Below are positions 8,566 through 17,223 of a DNA stretch of 64,000 bases, in pieces. Numbering within the stretch: position 1 is the first letter of the stretch; the number at the start of each line of letters is the position of its first letter. The DNA comes from Paractinoplanes brasiliensis (lineage in GTDB: Bacteria > Actinomycetota > Actinomycetes > Mycobacteriales > Micromonosporaceae). The notes under the pieces were generated by a model. That model saw only the letters and a program-made list of their open reading frames with translations. It had not been told where the DNA came from and did no database searches. Made by a program: the position numbers and the translations under genes. The stretch covers positions 4,260,001-4,324,000 of the forward strand of contig NZ_SNWR01000001.1 in assembly GCF_004362215.1 (NCBI RefSeq). Direction: 5' to 3'.

Positions 8566-9508
8566 GACCGCACTCACCCGTACGCCGCCGGTGCAGGCAG
8601 GGGAGGCCGGCGCCGGCGGCCGGGTGCGGCGTACGGGACCCCTGACGCCGTACCTGTTCCTGTTGCCGTACTTCGTCGTCTTCGCGACCTTCGTGCTCGT
8701 GCCGGCGGTGTACGGCCTGTGGATCAGCCTGCACGACTGGGATTATCTGCTGCCCGGCAAGCCGTTCGTGGGGCTGGACAACTACCAGGCGCTGTTCGAC
8801 TCCAGCTCGGCGGTCTACAGCTTCTTCTGGGAGAGCATGTCGGCGACGGGCATCTTCACGCTGCTCAGCGTGCCGCTGCTGCTCGTCGTCCCGCTGCTGC
8901 TGGCGTTGCTGCTCAACCGCAGTTTCAAGGGCCGCACGATCTTCCGGGCCATCTACTTCGCCCCGTACGTGCTGGGGGTCGCCGTGATCGGCGTGCTCTG
9001 GCGCTTCCTGCTCGACCCGAACCTGGGTGTGGTCAACGCGATCCTCGGAGCGATCGGGCTGCCCGGTGACACGCCGTGGACGACCGCGCTGCCCTGGGCC
9101 TGGGTGACGCTGGTCGGCGTGACCGTGTGGTGGACGCTCGGCTTCAACGCCGTCATCTACCTCGCCGGGCTGCAGGACATCCCGCGGGAGCTGTACGAGG
9201 CGGCGCGCATCGACGGCGGCGGCAAATGGGCCGAGTTCCGGCATGTGACGCTGCCCGGCCTGCGCCCGGTGCTGCTGTTCGTCACGGTCAACACGATTTT
9301 GGTGTCGGCCAACATGTTCGGCCAGTCCTACCTGATCACGCAGGGCGCGCCGGGCACCGAGACCCGCACCGCGATCATGTACATCGCCCAGGTCGGCCTG
9401 AGCGACTACAAGATGGGCAGCGCCGCCGCGATGAGCTACCTGCTCACCGCGTGCCTGCTGCTGATCAGCCTGGTCGTGTTCCGCCTCTTCCGGGAGAAGG
9501 ACTCATGA
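8555..9508 (+). CDS. ABC sugar transporter permease, MalF type
   Basis: This is an inner-membrane permease of 317 residues with six predicted membrane segments. The cytoplasmic EAA loop that docks the ATPase is present (ELYEAARIDGGGKWAEF, about residues 212-228). The start ATG lies inside the end of the binding-protein gene (11-base overlap). No ATPase gene is in the operon, as is common for actinobacterial carbohydrate importers that share a single MsiK-type ATPase encoded elsewhere. Confidence 0.94.
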   Translation: MAAETALTRTPPVQAGEAGAGGRVRRTGPLTPYLFLLPYFVVFATFVLVPAVYGLWISLHDWDYLLPGKPFVGLDNYQALFDSSSAVYSFFWESMSATGIFTLLSVPLLLVVPLLLALLLNRSFKGRTIFRAIYFAPYVLGVAVIGVLWRFLLDPNLGVVNAILGAIGLPGDTPWTTALPWAWVTLVGVTVWWTLGFNAVIYLAGLQDIPRELYEAARIDGGGKWAEFRHVTLPGLRPVLLFVTVNTILVSANMFGQSYLITQGAPGTETRTAIMYIAQVGLSDYKMGSAAAMSYLLTACLLLISLVVFRLFREKDS

Positions 9509-10329
9509 GACGCGTACGCCCGGTCGCCTGGTACACCGTCCTGATCGGACTGAGTCTGATCTTCATCGCGCCGCTCGTCTGGATGCTGCTCACCACGTTC
9601 AAGTCGCCCGGCGAGGCGACTCGGGTGCCGCCCACGGTGTTCCCCGAGGAACCCACGACGGGGGCCTTCGACACGCTGCTGGGCAACGACCAGACGCCGG
9701 TGCTGCGCTGGTTCCTCAACAGCGTGCTGGCCGCCACCGGTCAGGCCGTGCTCGTGCTGGCGATCGCGTCGATGGCCGCGTACGCCCTGGCCCGGCTCGA
9801 GTTCAAGGGCAAGCGCCTGATCTTCGGCATGATCATCGCGACGCTGTTCATCCCGAGCTTCGTGCTGATCATCCCGAACTTCCTGATCGTCGACCGGTTC
9901 GGCATGCTCGACACGTTGTGGGCCCTGGTCATCCCGGGGGCGGCGGGCGCGTTCGGGGTGTTCTTCCTGCGGCAGTTCTTCCTCAGCCTGCCCCGCGAGC
10001 TGGAGGAAGCGGCCGTGCTCGAGGGCGCGAACTCGTGGCAGATCTTCACCCGGGTCGTGCTGCCGCTGTCCAAGCCCGCCCTGGCCACGCTCGCGGTGAT
10101 CAGCTTCCTGACCAACTGGAACGACTTCATCTGGCCGATCTACGTGCTGTTCAGCCCCGAGTCGTTCACGCTGCCGCCCGGCCTGGCCATCCTGCAGGGC
10201 GCCTACACGATCAACTATCCCGTGATCATGGCCGGCGCGCTGGTCGCCAGCATCCCGGTGCTGCTGCTGTTCGTGGTGGCGCAGCGGTATGTGATCGAGG
10301 GAGTCTCCCGTTCCGGCCTGAAAGGATGA
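9505..10329 (+). CDS. ABC sugar transporter permease, MalG type
   Basis: This is the second permease subunit, 274 residues with about six membrane segments and an EAA loop (ELEEAAVLEGANSWQIF, about residues 167-183). The start overlaps the preceding stop as ATGA (9505-9508). A longer reading of the frame upstream would lie inside the first permease gene and is not needed. With the binding protein and the first permease it forms the importer of the arabinan operon. Confidence 0.94.
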   Translation: MRRVRPVAWYTVLIGLSLIFIAPLVWMLLTTFKSPGEATRVPPTVFPEEPTTGAFDTLLGNDQTPVLRWFLNSVLAATGQAVLVLAIASMAAYALARLEFKGKRLIFGMIIATLFIPSFVLIIPNFLIVDRFGMLDTLWALVIPGAAGAFGVFFLRQFFLSLPRELEEAAVLEGANSWQIFTRVVLPLSKPALATLAVISFLTNWNDFIWPIYVLFSPESFTLPPGLAILQGAYTINYPVIMAGALVASIPVLLLFVVAQRYVIEGVSRSGLKG

Positions 10330-10331
10330 TC

Positions 10332-11999
10332 ATGCGACGCCTGACAGCCGCGCTCGCCGCGGTGATCACGCTGCTGGCTCTGACGGCCGGCGCCCGCGTC
10401 CCCGTTCCCGCCTCGGCGTCGTTCGCGGACACCTTCGCCGACCCGGTGATCGTCCGCGGCGACGACGGCTTCTACTACGGTTTCGGCACCACCGACCCGC
10501 TGCGCGAGGGCGAGAAGGTCGCGCACCGCATCCCGATCGCGCGCTCGGCCGACCTGCGGAACTGGAAGTACGTGGGTGACGCGTTCGGCGACCTGCCCCC
10601 GTACGCGGCGGCGAACGCCTCGCTGTGGGCGCCCGACGTCCGCAAGATCGGGAACCGCTGGGTCCTGTACGCGACGGTCACCGAGACGACGACAGCGGAG
10701 GGCGCCTCGGCGATCGGGGTGGCTACCGCGCCCAAGCCGACCGGACCGTGGACGTGGGCCCCGCAACCCGCCGTGCCCCCGAGGGAAGCGCCGGGCGGAG
10801 GCTGGTGGTGGACGTTCGACCCGGCCCAGCTGACCACGCCGGAGGGCAAGAAGTACCTCTACTACGGCAGCTACTTCGGCGGGATCTGGGTCAGTGAGCT
10901 CACCTCCGACGGGTTGCGGATCACCGGGAACCCGACGCGCGTGGCCATCGACAACAAATTCGAGGGCGCGTACGTCGTACGGCGGAACGGTTTTTACTAC
11001 CTGTTCGCCTCGTCGGCCAACTGCTGCGCCGGCCCGACCACCGGGTACTCCGTCTCGGTGGGCCGGTCGAAGAGCCCGCTCGGCCCGTTCACCGACCGCG
11101 ACGGCCAGCGGCTCGACGTCTCGCGGGCCGGTGGCACGCCGGTGATCGCCCCCAACGGCAACCGCTGGGTCGGCACCGGCCACAACGGACTGATCACCGA
11201 TGGGCACGGCCAGGACTGGTTCGTCTATCACGCGATCGACCGCGCCGACCCGTACCTGGACGAGCCGTTCGGCATCAACGAGCGGCCGATGCTGATCGAC
11301 CGGCTGGACTGGATCGGCGGCTGGCCCACGGTGAACCGCGGGGCCTGGGCCTCCGACGGCCGGGACACCCCGTCGGCCCGCATCCCCGAGCCGGGCAAGC
11401 CGATCTTCATCGAGGAGTTCAACGACCTGAAACCCGGCTGGAGCTGGGTGCGTCAGGATCCGGCGGTCACGGTCAGTGGGGGACAACTGCGCTGGCCCGT
11501 ACAGGGGGCCGACCTGACCGGCGCCTCGAACAACGCCGGCGTGCTGCTGCGAACCCCGCCGACCGGCCGGTGGATCGCTGAGACCAAGGTGACAGTGCCG
11601 CTCGGTGAGGACACTGTGCGCAACTATCAGCAGGCCGGGATCATCGCGTACGCCGGTGACGACCTCTTCGCGCGCCTCAGCACCGTGGCGATCTGGAACA
11701 CGCGGCAGGTCGAGTTCGGCAAGGAGATGCCGTACGCGGACGCCCTCTCGTACGGGGGGACGATCGCCGGGACGCCGGGTCTCACGACGACGTGGCTCCG
11801 GCTGGCCCACCACGTGGATCCGGTCAACGGTGAACACGAGTACCGGGCCGGTGTGAGCCGGGACGGCAAGCACTGGACGTGGGGCGGGGTGTGGACGCTG
11901 CCCGCCGGCAGCAACCCGCGCATCGGTCTGGTGGCACACGGCGGAGCGGAGCCCGCGGTCACGGCATCGTTCGACTACCTGCGGTTCTCCAAGTGGTAG
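10332..11999 (+). CDS. Secreted glycoside hydrolase family 43 protein with C-terminal concanavalin-like domain
   Basis: This is a five-bladed propeller glycosidase, probably an arabinofuranosidase or beta-xylosidase acting outside the cell. A signal peptide (residues 1-29, ending VPASA) precedes the GH43 start FADPVIVRGDDGFYYGF, which supplies the base Asp; a later FEGAYVVRRNGFYYLF carries the likely acid Glu. From about residue 360 a second domain begins at FIEEFNDLKPGWSW and resembles the DUF1349/xylosidase C-terminal beta-sandwich. ATG 10332 was chosen since AAAGGA lies 5 bases upstream; ATG 10326, overlapping the previous stop, is an equal alternative and adds two residues. Total 555 residues. 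Confidence 0.87.
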   Translation: MRRLTAALAAVITLLALTAGARVPVPASASFADTFADPVIVRGDDGFYYGFGTTDPLREGEKVAHRIPIARSADLRNWKYVGDAFGDLPPYAAANASLWAPDVRKIGNRWVLYATVTETTTAEGASAIGVATAPKPTGPWTWAPQPAVPPREAPGGGWWWTFDPAQLTTPEGKKYLYYGSYFGGIWVSELTSDGLRITGNPTRVAIDNKFEGAYVVRRNGFYYLFASSANCCAGPTTGYSVSVGRSKSPLGPFTDRDGQRLDVSRAGGTPVIAPNGNRWVGTGHNGLITDGHGQDWFVYHAIDRADPYLDEPFGINERPMLIDRLDWIGGWPTVNRGAWASDGRDTPSARIPEPGKPIFIEEFNDLKPGWSWVRQDPAVTVSGGQLRWPVQGADLTGASNNAGVLLRTPPTGRWIAETKVTVPLGEDTVRNYQQAGIIAYAGDDLFARLSTVAIWNTRQVEFGKEMPYADALSYGGTIAGTPGLTTTWLRLAHHVDPVNGEHEYRAGVSRDGKHWTWGGVWTLPAGSNPRIGLVAHGGAEPAVTASFDYLRFSKW

Positions 12000-12049
12000 G
12001 AGGGAGTCGCGGGCGCAGTGGCAGGACGTCGTCTGCGGGGTGGGGCGGC

Positions 12050-13147
12050 GTGACAGGGCGGGCGGCGCGTCAAGGCGGTGGCGGGGCGTGGTTCGTGGCA
12101 CGGCGGCTGCTGTTGGTCGGCGCGCTGCTCGCCGGCGGCTGCTCGTCCGGCGAGTCGCCCACTGCTACCGCTTCTCCCACTCCTCCCGTCTCCCCCACTG
12201 CTGACAAATCGGAAATGTCGGAAGCGAGGCAGGGTGTGAACTTCACGAATCCGGTGTACAACAGCAACTTCCCGGATCCGGGGGCGCTTCGGGTCGGCGA
12301 GACCTGGTATGCGTACGGGACGAACGGCCCCGCCGGCAATGTGCCCGTCCTGACCTCGCCCGACCTCGTCACCTGGACACCCGCGGGCGACGCCCTGCCC
12401 CAGGTCGGCAAGTGGGCCACGCCCGGCAACACCTGGGCGCCCGAGGTGATCGAGGGTCCGGGCGGCACGTACCTGCTCTATTACACGGCCCGATCCACCG
12501 CCACCGACCGCCAGTGCATCGGTGTTGCCACCGCTGACCAGCCCGGCGGTCCCTATGTCGACGGGTCGGACGCGCCGCTCGTCTGCCAGGCCGGCGAGGG
12601 CGGCTCGATCGACGCCAGCCCGTTCACCGACGACAACGGCGACCGCTGGCTCTACTGGAAGAACGACGGCAACGCGATCGGAGAGCCGACCTACCTCTAC
12701 GGCGCCCGGCTCACCGAGGACGGACGCAGGCTCAGCGGCGAGCCGAAACGCCTGCTCGTCAACGACGCCGGCTGGGAGGCGCACGTCATCGAGGCGCCGC
12801 AGATGGTGCGGCACGACGGCAAGCTCTACCTGTTCTATTCGGCCAACGCGTTCGACAAGGAGGAGTACGCCCTCGGCTACGCCACCTGCGAGGGCCCGCT
12901 CGGCCCGTGCGTCAAGGCGGCGGAGAATCCGATCCTGCACACGTCACCGGCGGCGGCCGGGCCCGGTCACGGCTTCCTGGTGACCACCCCGGCCGGCGAG
13001 TCGTGGCTGCTCTATCACGCGTGGCCGCCCAGCGCGGTCGGCAGCGTCGAACCCGGCCGGCTGCTCTGGCTCGACCGGGTGGACTGGGTCGACGGCCGTC
13101 CCGTGGTGAAAGGTCCGACCGCGGAGGAGCAGAAGGCGCCCGCCTAG
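12050..13147 (+). CDS. GH43-family lipoprotein (arabinanase/arabinosidase-like)
   Basis: A lipobox LLAGGC follows the hydrophobic stretch RLLLVGALLAGG, then a Ser/Thr/Pro-rich linker, so the enzyme is probably tethered to the outer face of the membrane. The catalytic domain begins NPVYNSNFPDPGALRV (base Asp in PDPG) and includes GGSIDASPF (the middle Asp) and HVIEAPQMVRHDGKLYLFYS (acid Glu). These fit GH43. The start is uncertain: GTG 12050 and GTG 12095 are both in frame; the first gives a basic N-terminus before the hydrophobic core and is preferred. This is the last gene of the arabinan operon; its stop shares CTAG with the convergent small gene. Confidence 0.85.
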   Translation: MTGRAARQGGGGAWFVARRLLLVGALLAGGCSSGESPTATASPTPPVSPTADKSEMSEARQGVNFTNPVYNSNFPDPGALRVGETWYAYGTNGPAGNVPVLTSPDLVTWTPAGDALPQVGKWATPGNTWAPEVIEGPGGTYLLYYTARSTATDRQCIGVATADQPGGPYVDGSDAPLVCQAGEGGSIDASPFTDDNGDRWLYWKNDGNAIGEPTYLYGARLTEDGRRLSGEPKRLLVNDAGWEAHVIEAPQMVRHDGKLYLFYSANAFDKEEYALGYATCEGPLGPCVKAAENPILHTSPAAAGPGHGFLVTTPAGESWLLYHAWPPSAVGSVEPGRLLWLDRVDWVDGRPVVKGPTAEEQKAPA

Positions 13148-13332
13148 GGCTTGTCGCGTTCGGTGGCCTCCTCGATGGCGCCGGTGATCGCGCCGGTGAG
13201 GTCGTCGGCGGGCACGGCGATCTTCTCGCCGTCGTTCTCCTCGGCTCCCGGCTCGGGCTCGGGCGCGGTGGCCCCGCCGCCGAAGCCGAACTCGTTGGGC
13301 TCGTCGTGTTCCTGCTGCTGAGAAGTGGTCAT
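13144..13332 (-). CDS. Small acidic hypothetical protein (62 aa)
   Basis: A 62-residue protein with no recognised domain: a Gln/Glu-rich start, a Gly-rich middle (EFGFGGGATAPEPEPG) and a predicted helical end. It has no membrane segment or signal. Support for it being real is its codon use (strong third-position GC) and its exact stop-sharing with the convergent GH43 gene on CTAG (13144-13147). No clear Shine-Dalgarno precedes the ATG. It lies 30 bases downstream of galK's stop, on the same strand as galEK, so it could be the third gene of that unit. Function unknown. Confidence 0.6.
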   Translation of the reverse strand: MTTSQQQEHDEPNEFGFGGGATAPEPEPGAEENDGEKIAVPADDLTGAITGAIEEATERDKP

Positions 13333-13362
13333 GCAGCACCGGTTACCCGGCCGGGGCGCGAC

Positions 13363-14493
13363 CTAAAGCTTCCCGGCGCCCGGCCCCGCTGTGACGGTCC
13401 ATGCAGTCGGGGGTGTGAAACCCGATTGCGCGTACGCCTCCTCGACCGCCGCCGTGACAACGTCCGCCCTGTCCGCGTCGATCAGCGCCAGCACACAGCC
13501 GCCGAAGCCGCCCCCGGTCATCCGGGCGCCGTACGCCCCGGCTGCGAGGGCCGTGTCGACGGCGAGGTCGACCTGGGTCACGGTGATCTCGAAGTCGTCG
13601 CGCATCGAGGCGTGCGAGGCGGTGAGCAGCGGCCCGATCTCGCGCACCTGTCCGGCCCGCAGCAGGCCGACCGTGGCCAGCACCCGGTCGTCCTCGGTGA
13701 CGATGTGCCGCACCCGGCGGCGCATGACCTCGTCGTCGAGGCGGGCCAGGGCGTCGTCGAGCTGGGCGCCGGTGATGTCGCGCAGCGCCGGCACGCCGAG
13801 GATGCGGGCGGCCTCCTCGCACGACTTGCGGCGGGCGCCGTACTCCCCGTCGACGTGCTGGTGCGGGGCGTTGCTGTTGATCACCAGGATGGCCAGCCCC
13901 TGTGCGGCCAGGTCGAACGGAATCTGCTCGACCTCGTAGGACCGGCAGTCGAGGAACAGCGCGTGCCCCTCGCGGCAGCGGATCGACGCCGACTGGTCGA
14001 GGATGCCGGTAGGGGCGCCCACGTACTCGTTCTCGGCGCGCTGGGCGAGCCGGGGGCGCTGTTCCACCGGCAGGTCGAGCCCGCCCAGGTCGACCAGGGC
14101 GGTGAGCACCGACGACTCGAGCGCGGCGGACGACGACAGGCCCGAGCCCAGCGGCACGTCGGAGTCGATGGCGATGCGCGCGCCGGGCACGTTGTGGCCC
14201 GCTTCCACCAGCGCCCAGACGACGCCGGCGACGTAGGCCGCCCAGCCGGTCACCTCGCCCGGCTCGGTGTGGCCGAAACTGATCGCCTCGTCCTGGAACG
14301 TCGAGCACACCGTCCACTCGCCGGCGGGGGCCGGGCCGACCGCGGCCACCGTGCGCTGCGGCAGCGCGAAGGGCAGCACGAAGCCGTCGTTGTAGTCGGT
14401 GTGCTCGCCGATCAGGTTGACCCGGCCGGGCGCCGCCCACAGCCCGCTCGGCTCGGCGCCGTACTGCTTGCGGAACGCCTCGAGGGCGTTCAT
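13363..14493 (-). CDS. galK: Galactokinase GalK
   Basis: GalK phosphorylates galactose at C1 in the Leloir pathway. The 376-residue GHMP kinase shows the galactose signature GRVNLIGEHTDYNDGFVLP near residue 24, the phosphate loop LGSGLSSSAALES and the C-terminal GARMTGGGFGGCVLAL motif. The start ATG overlaps the galE stop (4 bases), so the two genes are translationally coupled. No galT is present in the window. Confidence 0.96.
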   Translation of the reverse strand: MNALEAFRKQYGAEPSGLWAAPGRVNLIGEHTDYNDGFVLPFALPQRTVAAVGPAPAGEWTVCSTFQDEAISFGHTEPGEVTGWAAYVAGVVWALVEAGHNVPGARIAIDSDVPLGSGLSSSAALESSVLTALVDLGGLDLPVEQRPRLAQRAENEYVGAPTGILDQSASIRCREGHALFLDCRSYEVEQIPFDLAAQGLAILVINSNAPHQHVDGEYGARRKSCEEAARILGVPALRDITGAQLDDALARLDDEVMRRRVRHIVTEDDRVLATVGLLRAGQVREIGPLLTASHASMRDDFEITVTQVDLAVDTALAAGAYGARMTGGGFGGCVLALIDADRADVVTAAVEEAYAQSGFTPPTAWTVTAGPGAGKL

Positions 14494-15464
14494 GCGACGT
14501 GCGAGCGGTAGAAGGACCAGGCATCGCTGATCATGGCCTGCAGCGTGTTCTTTTCCGGCACCCAGCCCAGTTCCTCGCGGGCCAGGGCCGACGACGCGAC
14601 CAGCGTTGCCGGGTCGCCCTCGCGGCGCGGCGCGATCTCGACCGGCAGCTCGACGCCGGTGACCTCGCGGGCCACCTCGACGACCTGCCTGTTGGAGAAG
14701 CCGTTGCCGTTGCCCAGGTTGTAGATGCGGTGCTCGCCGGCGGTGGCCGCGTCGAGCGCGAGCAGGTGGGCCCGGGCCAGATCCTGTACGTGGATGTAGT
14801 CGCGCACGCAGGTGCCGTCGGCGGTGGGGTAGTCGTCGCCGAAGATCTGCAGTTTCTCCCGCTTGCCCGCGGCGACCTGCAGGGTGATGGGGATGAGGTG
14901 GGTCTCGGGGTCGTGGCGCTCGCCGATCTCGTGCCCGTCGGCGATGTAGGCTCCCGCGACGTTGAAGTAGCGCAGCGAGACGGCGGCCAGGTTGTGCGCG
15001 AACGCCTCGGAGGTGAGCGCGTGGTCGAAGGTCAGCTTGGTGGCGCCGTACGTGTTGGTCGGCGCCTTGACCGCGTTCTCGGTGATCGGCAGCTCGACCG
15101 GGTTGCCGTAGACGGCGGCGGTGGAGGAGAAGATGAACCGCGGCACCCCAGCGGCGCGCACGGCGTCGAGCAGGGCGAGCGACTTCACCACGTTGTCGTG
15201 CCAGTACTTCTCGGGCTTGGTCATCGACTCGCCGGCCGCGATCAGCCCGGCGAAGTGCAGCACCGCGTCGAACCCGGAGCCCGGGGTGAGCACCTGGGCG
15301 GCGTCGGCGATGTCGGCCTCGACGAAGGTGGCCTCGGGCGCGACCGCGCTCCGGAAACCGGTGACGAGGTTGTCGAGCACGGTGACCTCGTGGCCCGCGT
15401 CCAGCAGCAGTCGGCTGGTGACGCTGCCGACATAGCCGGCGCCCCCGGTGACGAGCAGTTTCAC
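14490..15464 (-). CDS. galE: UDP-glucose 4-epimerase GalE
   Basis: GalE interconverts UDP-galactose and UDP-glucose. The 324-residue extended short-chain dehydrogenase has the NAD-binding GGAGYVGS at residues 7-14, and the catalytic YGATK (Tyr and Lys of the YxxxK pair). The GTG start at 15464 has AAAGGGG about 9 bases upstream. galE is the first gene of the galE-galK unit and is divergent from trpS. Confidence 0.96.
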   Translation of the reverse strand: MKLLVTGGAGYVGSVTSRLLLDAGHEVTVLDNLVTGFRSAVAPEATFVEADIADAAQVLTPGSGFDAVLHFAGLIAAGESMTKPEKYWHDNVVKSLALLDAVRAAGVPRFIFSSTAAVYGNPVELPITENAVKAPTNTYGATKLTFDHALTSEAFAHNLAAVSLRYFNVAGAYIADGHEIGERHDPETHLIPITLQVAAGKREKLQIFGDDYPTADGTCVRDYIHVQDLARAHLLALDAATAGEHRIYNLGNGNGFSNRQVVEVAREVTGVELPVEIAPRREGDPATLVASSALAREELGWVPEKNTLQAMISDAWSFYRSHVA

Positions 15465-15615
15465 GGCGCGCTACCCCTTTGCAGAGAGTTGTCCCGACGA
15501 GCGTAGTGGGCCGCCGGGCTACCGAAGAGGTTCCACCAAGCTCGATCAAAAGTCAACACTTTCAAACATCTCCCGTACTCGCTGACGCCGCTCGCGACGC
15601 CTTCGGTGGGACTGT

Positions 15616-15621
15616 CACAAT
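15616..15621 (+). promoter_or_regulatory. trpS -10 box (CACAAT), leaderless spacing
   Basis: The hexamer CACAAT ends 7 bases before the ATG at 15629. An ATG also occurs at 15620, inside this hexamer; the leaderless model favours 15629. Confidence 0.55.
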
Positions 15622-15628
15622 GGTCGGC

Positions 15629-16651
15629 ATGTCCGATGTCGCCCGCCGCCCTCGCGTGCTTTCCGGCATTCAGCCGACTGCCGACTCGTTCCACCTCGGC
15701 AACTATCTCGGCGCCGTACGCAACTGGGTGGCGCTGCAGGAGACCCACGACGCGTACTACTGCGTGGTCGACCTGCACGCGATCACGATGGGGCACGACC
15801 CGGTGGCCCTGCGCAACCGCACGCGCATCTCGGCCGCCCAGCTGCTGGCGCTCGGCCTCGACCCCGACCGGTGCACGCTGTTCGTCCAGTCCCACGTGCC
15901 CGAGCACGCTCAGCTCGGCTGGGTGCTCAGCTGCATCACCGGTTTCGGCGAGGCCGGCCGCATGGTGCAGTTCAAGGACAAGTCGGCCAAGGCCGCCGAC
16001 ACCACCACGGTGGGCCTGTTCACCTACCCCATCCTGCAGGCGGCCGACATCCTGCTCTACCAGGCCGATCAGGTGCCCGTGGGCGAAGACCAGCGGCAGC
16101 ACCTCGAGCTGACCCGCGACCTCGCGCAGCGGTTCAACACGCGCTTCGGCCGCACGTTCACGATCCCGTCGCCGTTCATCCTCAAGGACACTGCCAAGAT
16201 CACCGATTTGCAGGACCCGACGGCCAAGATGTCGAAGTCGGCCTCCTCGCCCAACGGCATCATCGAGCTGCTGGAAGACCCGGCGCGTTCGGCCAAGAAG
16301 ATCAAGTCGGCGGTCACCGACACCGGCCGCGAGATCCTTTACGACGAGGAGAACAAGCCCGGCGTCAGCAACCTGCTCACGATCTATGCCGCGCTCACCA
16401 TGCGGACCATAGACGAACTGCTCGAGCAGTACGAGGGCCGCGGCTACGGCGACCTCAAGAAAGATCTGGCCGAGATCGTGGTCGACTTCGTCAAGCCGAT
16501 CCAGGAGCGCACCCGGGCCTACCTGGAGGACCCGGACCACCTCGACAAGGTGCTCGCGGTCGGCGCCGAGAAGGCCCGCGCGGTCGCCTCGGTGACGCTC
16601 GGCGAGGCGTACCAGAACATCGGTTTTCTCAGCCCCACGCGTGGAGCCTGA
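15629..16651 (+). CDS. trpS: Tryptophanyl-tRNA synthetase TrpS
   Basis: TrpS is the class I synthetase that charges tRNA-Trp. The protein (340 residues) has the Rossmann signature with SGIQPTADSFHLGNYLGAV (the HIGH-equivalent HLGN) and the second signature KMSKS, seen as TAKMSKSASS. The preferred ATG is 15629, giving MSDVARRPRVLSG. Longer readings upstream give an unlikely N-terminus. The gene is followed within 5 bases by a 2H phosphoesterase on the same strand. Confidence 0.96.
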   Translation: MSDVARRPRVLSGIQPTADSFHLGNYLGAVRNWVALQETHDAYYCVVDLHAITMGHDPVALRNRTRISAAQLLALGLDPDRCTLFVQSHVPEHAQLGWVLSCITGFGEAGRMVQFKDKSAKAADTTTVGLFTYPILQAADILLYQADQVPVGEDQRQHLELTRDLAQRFNTRFGRTFTIPSPFILKDTAKITDLQDPTAKMSKSASSPNGIIELLEDPARSAKKIKSAVTDTGREILYDEENKPGVSNLLTIYAALTMRTIDELLEQYEGRGYGDLKKDLAEIVVDFVKPIQERTRAYLEDPDHLDKVLAVGAEKARAVASVTLGEAYQNIGFLSPTRGA

Positions 16652-16656
16652 CTCCG

Positions 16657-17196
16657 TTGTCCGACCCCTCCCTGACCCGCATCGGCGTCGCAATCGACAT
16701 CCCCGAGCCCTGGGGTGAGCTGCTCACCCAGCGCCGGGCCGCGGCCGGTGACCCGCAGGCCGCGTACACGCCGGCCCATGTGACGCTGCTCGGCCCGACC
16801 GAGGTGCGCACCGAGGCCCTGCCCCGCATCGAGAAGCACCTCGAGGCGGTGGCCGCGGATCAGGCGCCGTTCACCATCCACCTGCGCGGCACGGGCACGT
16901 TCCGGCCGGTCACCGAGGTGGTCTTCGTGACCCTGGCCGTCGGGATCAGCGAGTGCGAGATGCTGGCCGAGGCGATCGTGAGCTCCGACGACGTGCAGCG
17001 CGGCTCCCGCTTTCCCTACCACCCGCACGTGACGGTGGCCCAGGACGTGCCGGCCGAGGCGCTGGACGCGGCCTTCGACGACCTCGCCGGCTTCTCGGCG
17101 AGGTTCCCCGTGCCGGCCTTCACCCTGTTCTCGCACGGCGGCGAAGGCCCCTGGAAACGCCGGCGCGACTATCGCCTGGGCAGTGCCGGTCGCTGA
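16657..17196 (+). CDS. 2'-5' RNA ligase/2H phosphoesterase family protein
   Basis: The 179-residue protein has two His-x-Thr motifs, HVTLLGP (about residue 36) and HVTVAQD (about residue 124), separated by a typical distance, which defines the 2H phosphoesterase fold (RNA ligase-like cyclic phosphodiesterases). The only useful start is TTG 16657, 5 bases after trpS; GGAG lies 10 bases upstream. The substrate is unknown. Cotranscription with trpS is likely, and a role in RNA end processing would fit, but this is inference. Confidence 0.82.
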   Translation: MSDPSLTRIGVAIDIPEPWGELLTQRRAAAGDPQAAYTPAHVTLLGPTEVRTEALPRIEKHLEAVAADQAPFTIHLRGTGTFRPVTEVVFVTLAVGISECEMLAEAIVSSDDVQRGSRFPYHPHVTVAQDVPAEALDAAFDDLAGFSARFPVPAFTLFSHGGEGPWKRRRDYRLGSAGR

Positions 17197-17211
17197 CGAC
17201 GTGACGTCGGT

Positions 17212-17217
17212 TACGGT
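17212..17217 (+). promoter_or_regulatory. -10 box (TACGGT) of the YihY-family gene
   Basis: TACGGT lies 6 bases before the GTG at 17224, so a leaderless transcript is expected. Confidence 0.55.
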
Positions 17218-17223
17218 CGGCGC

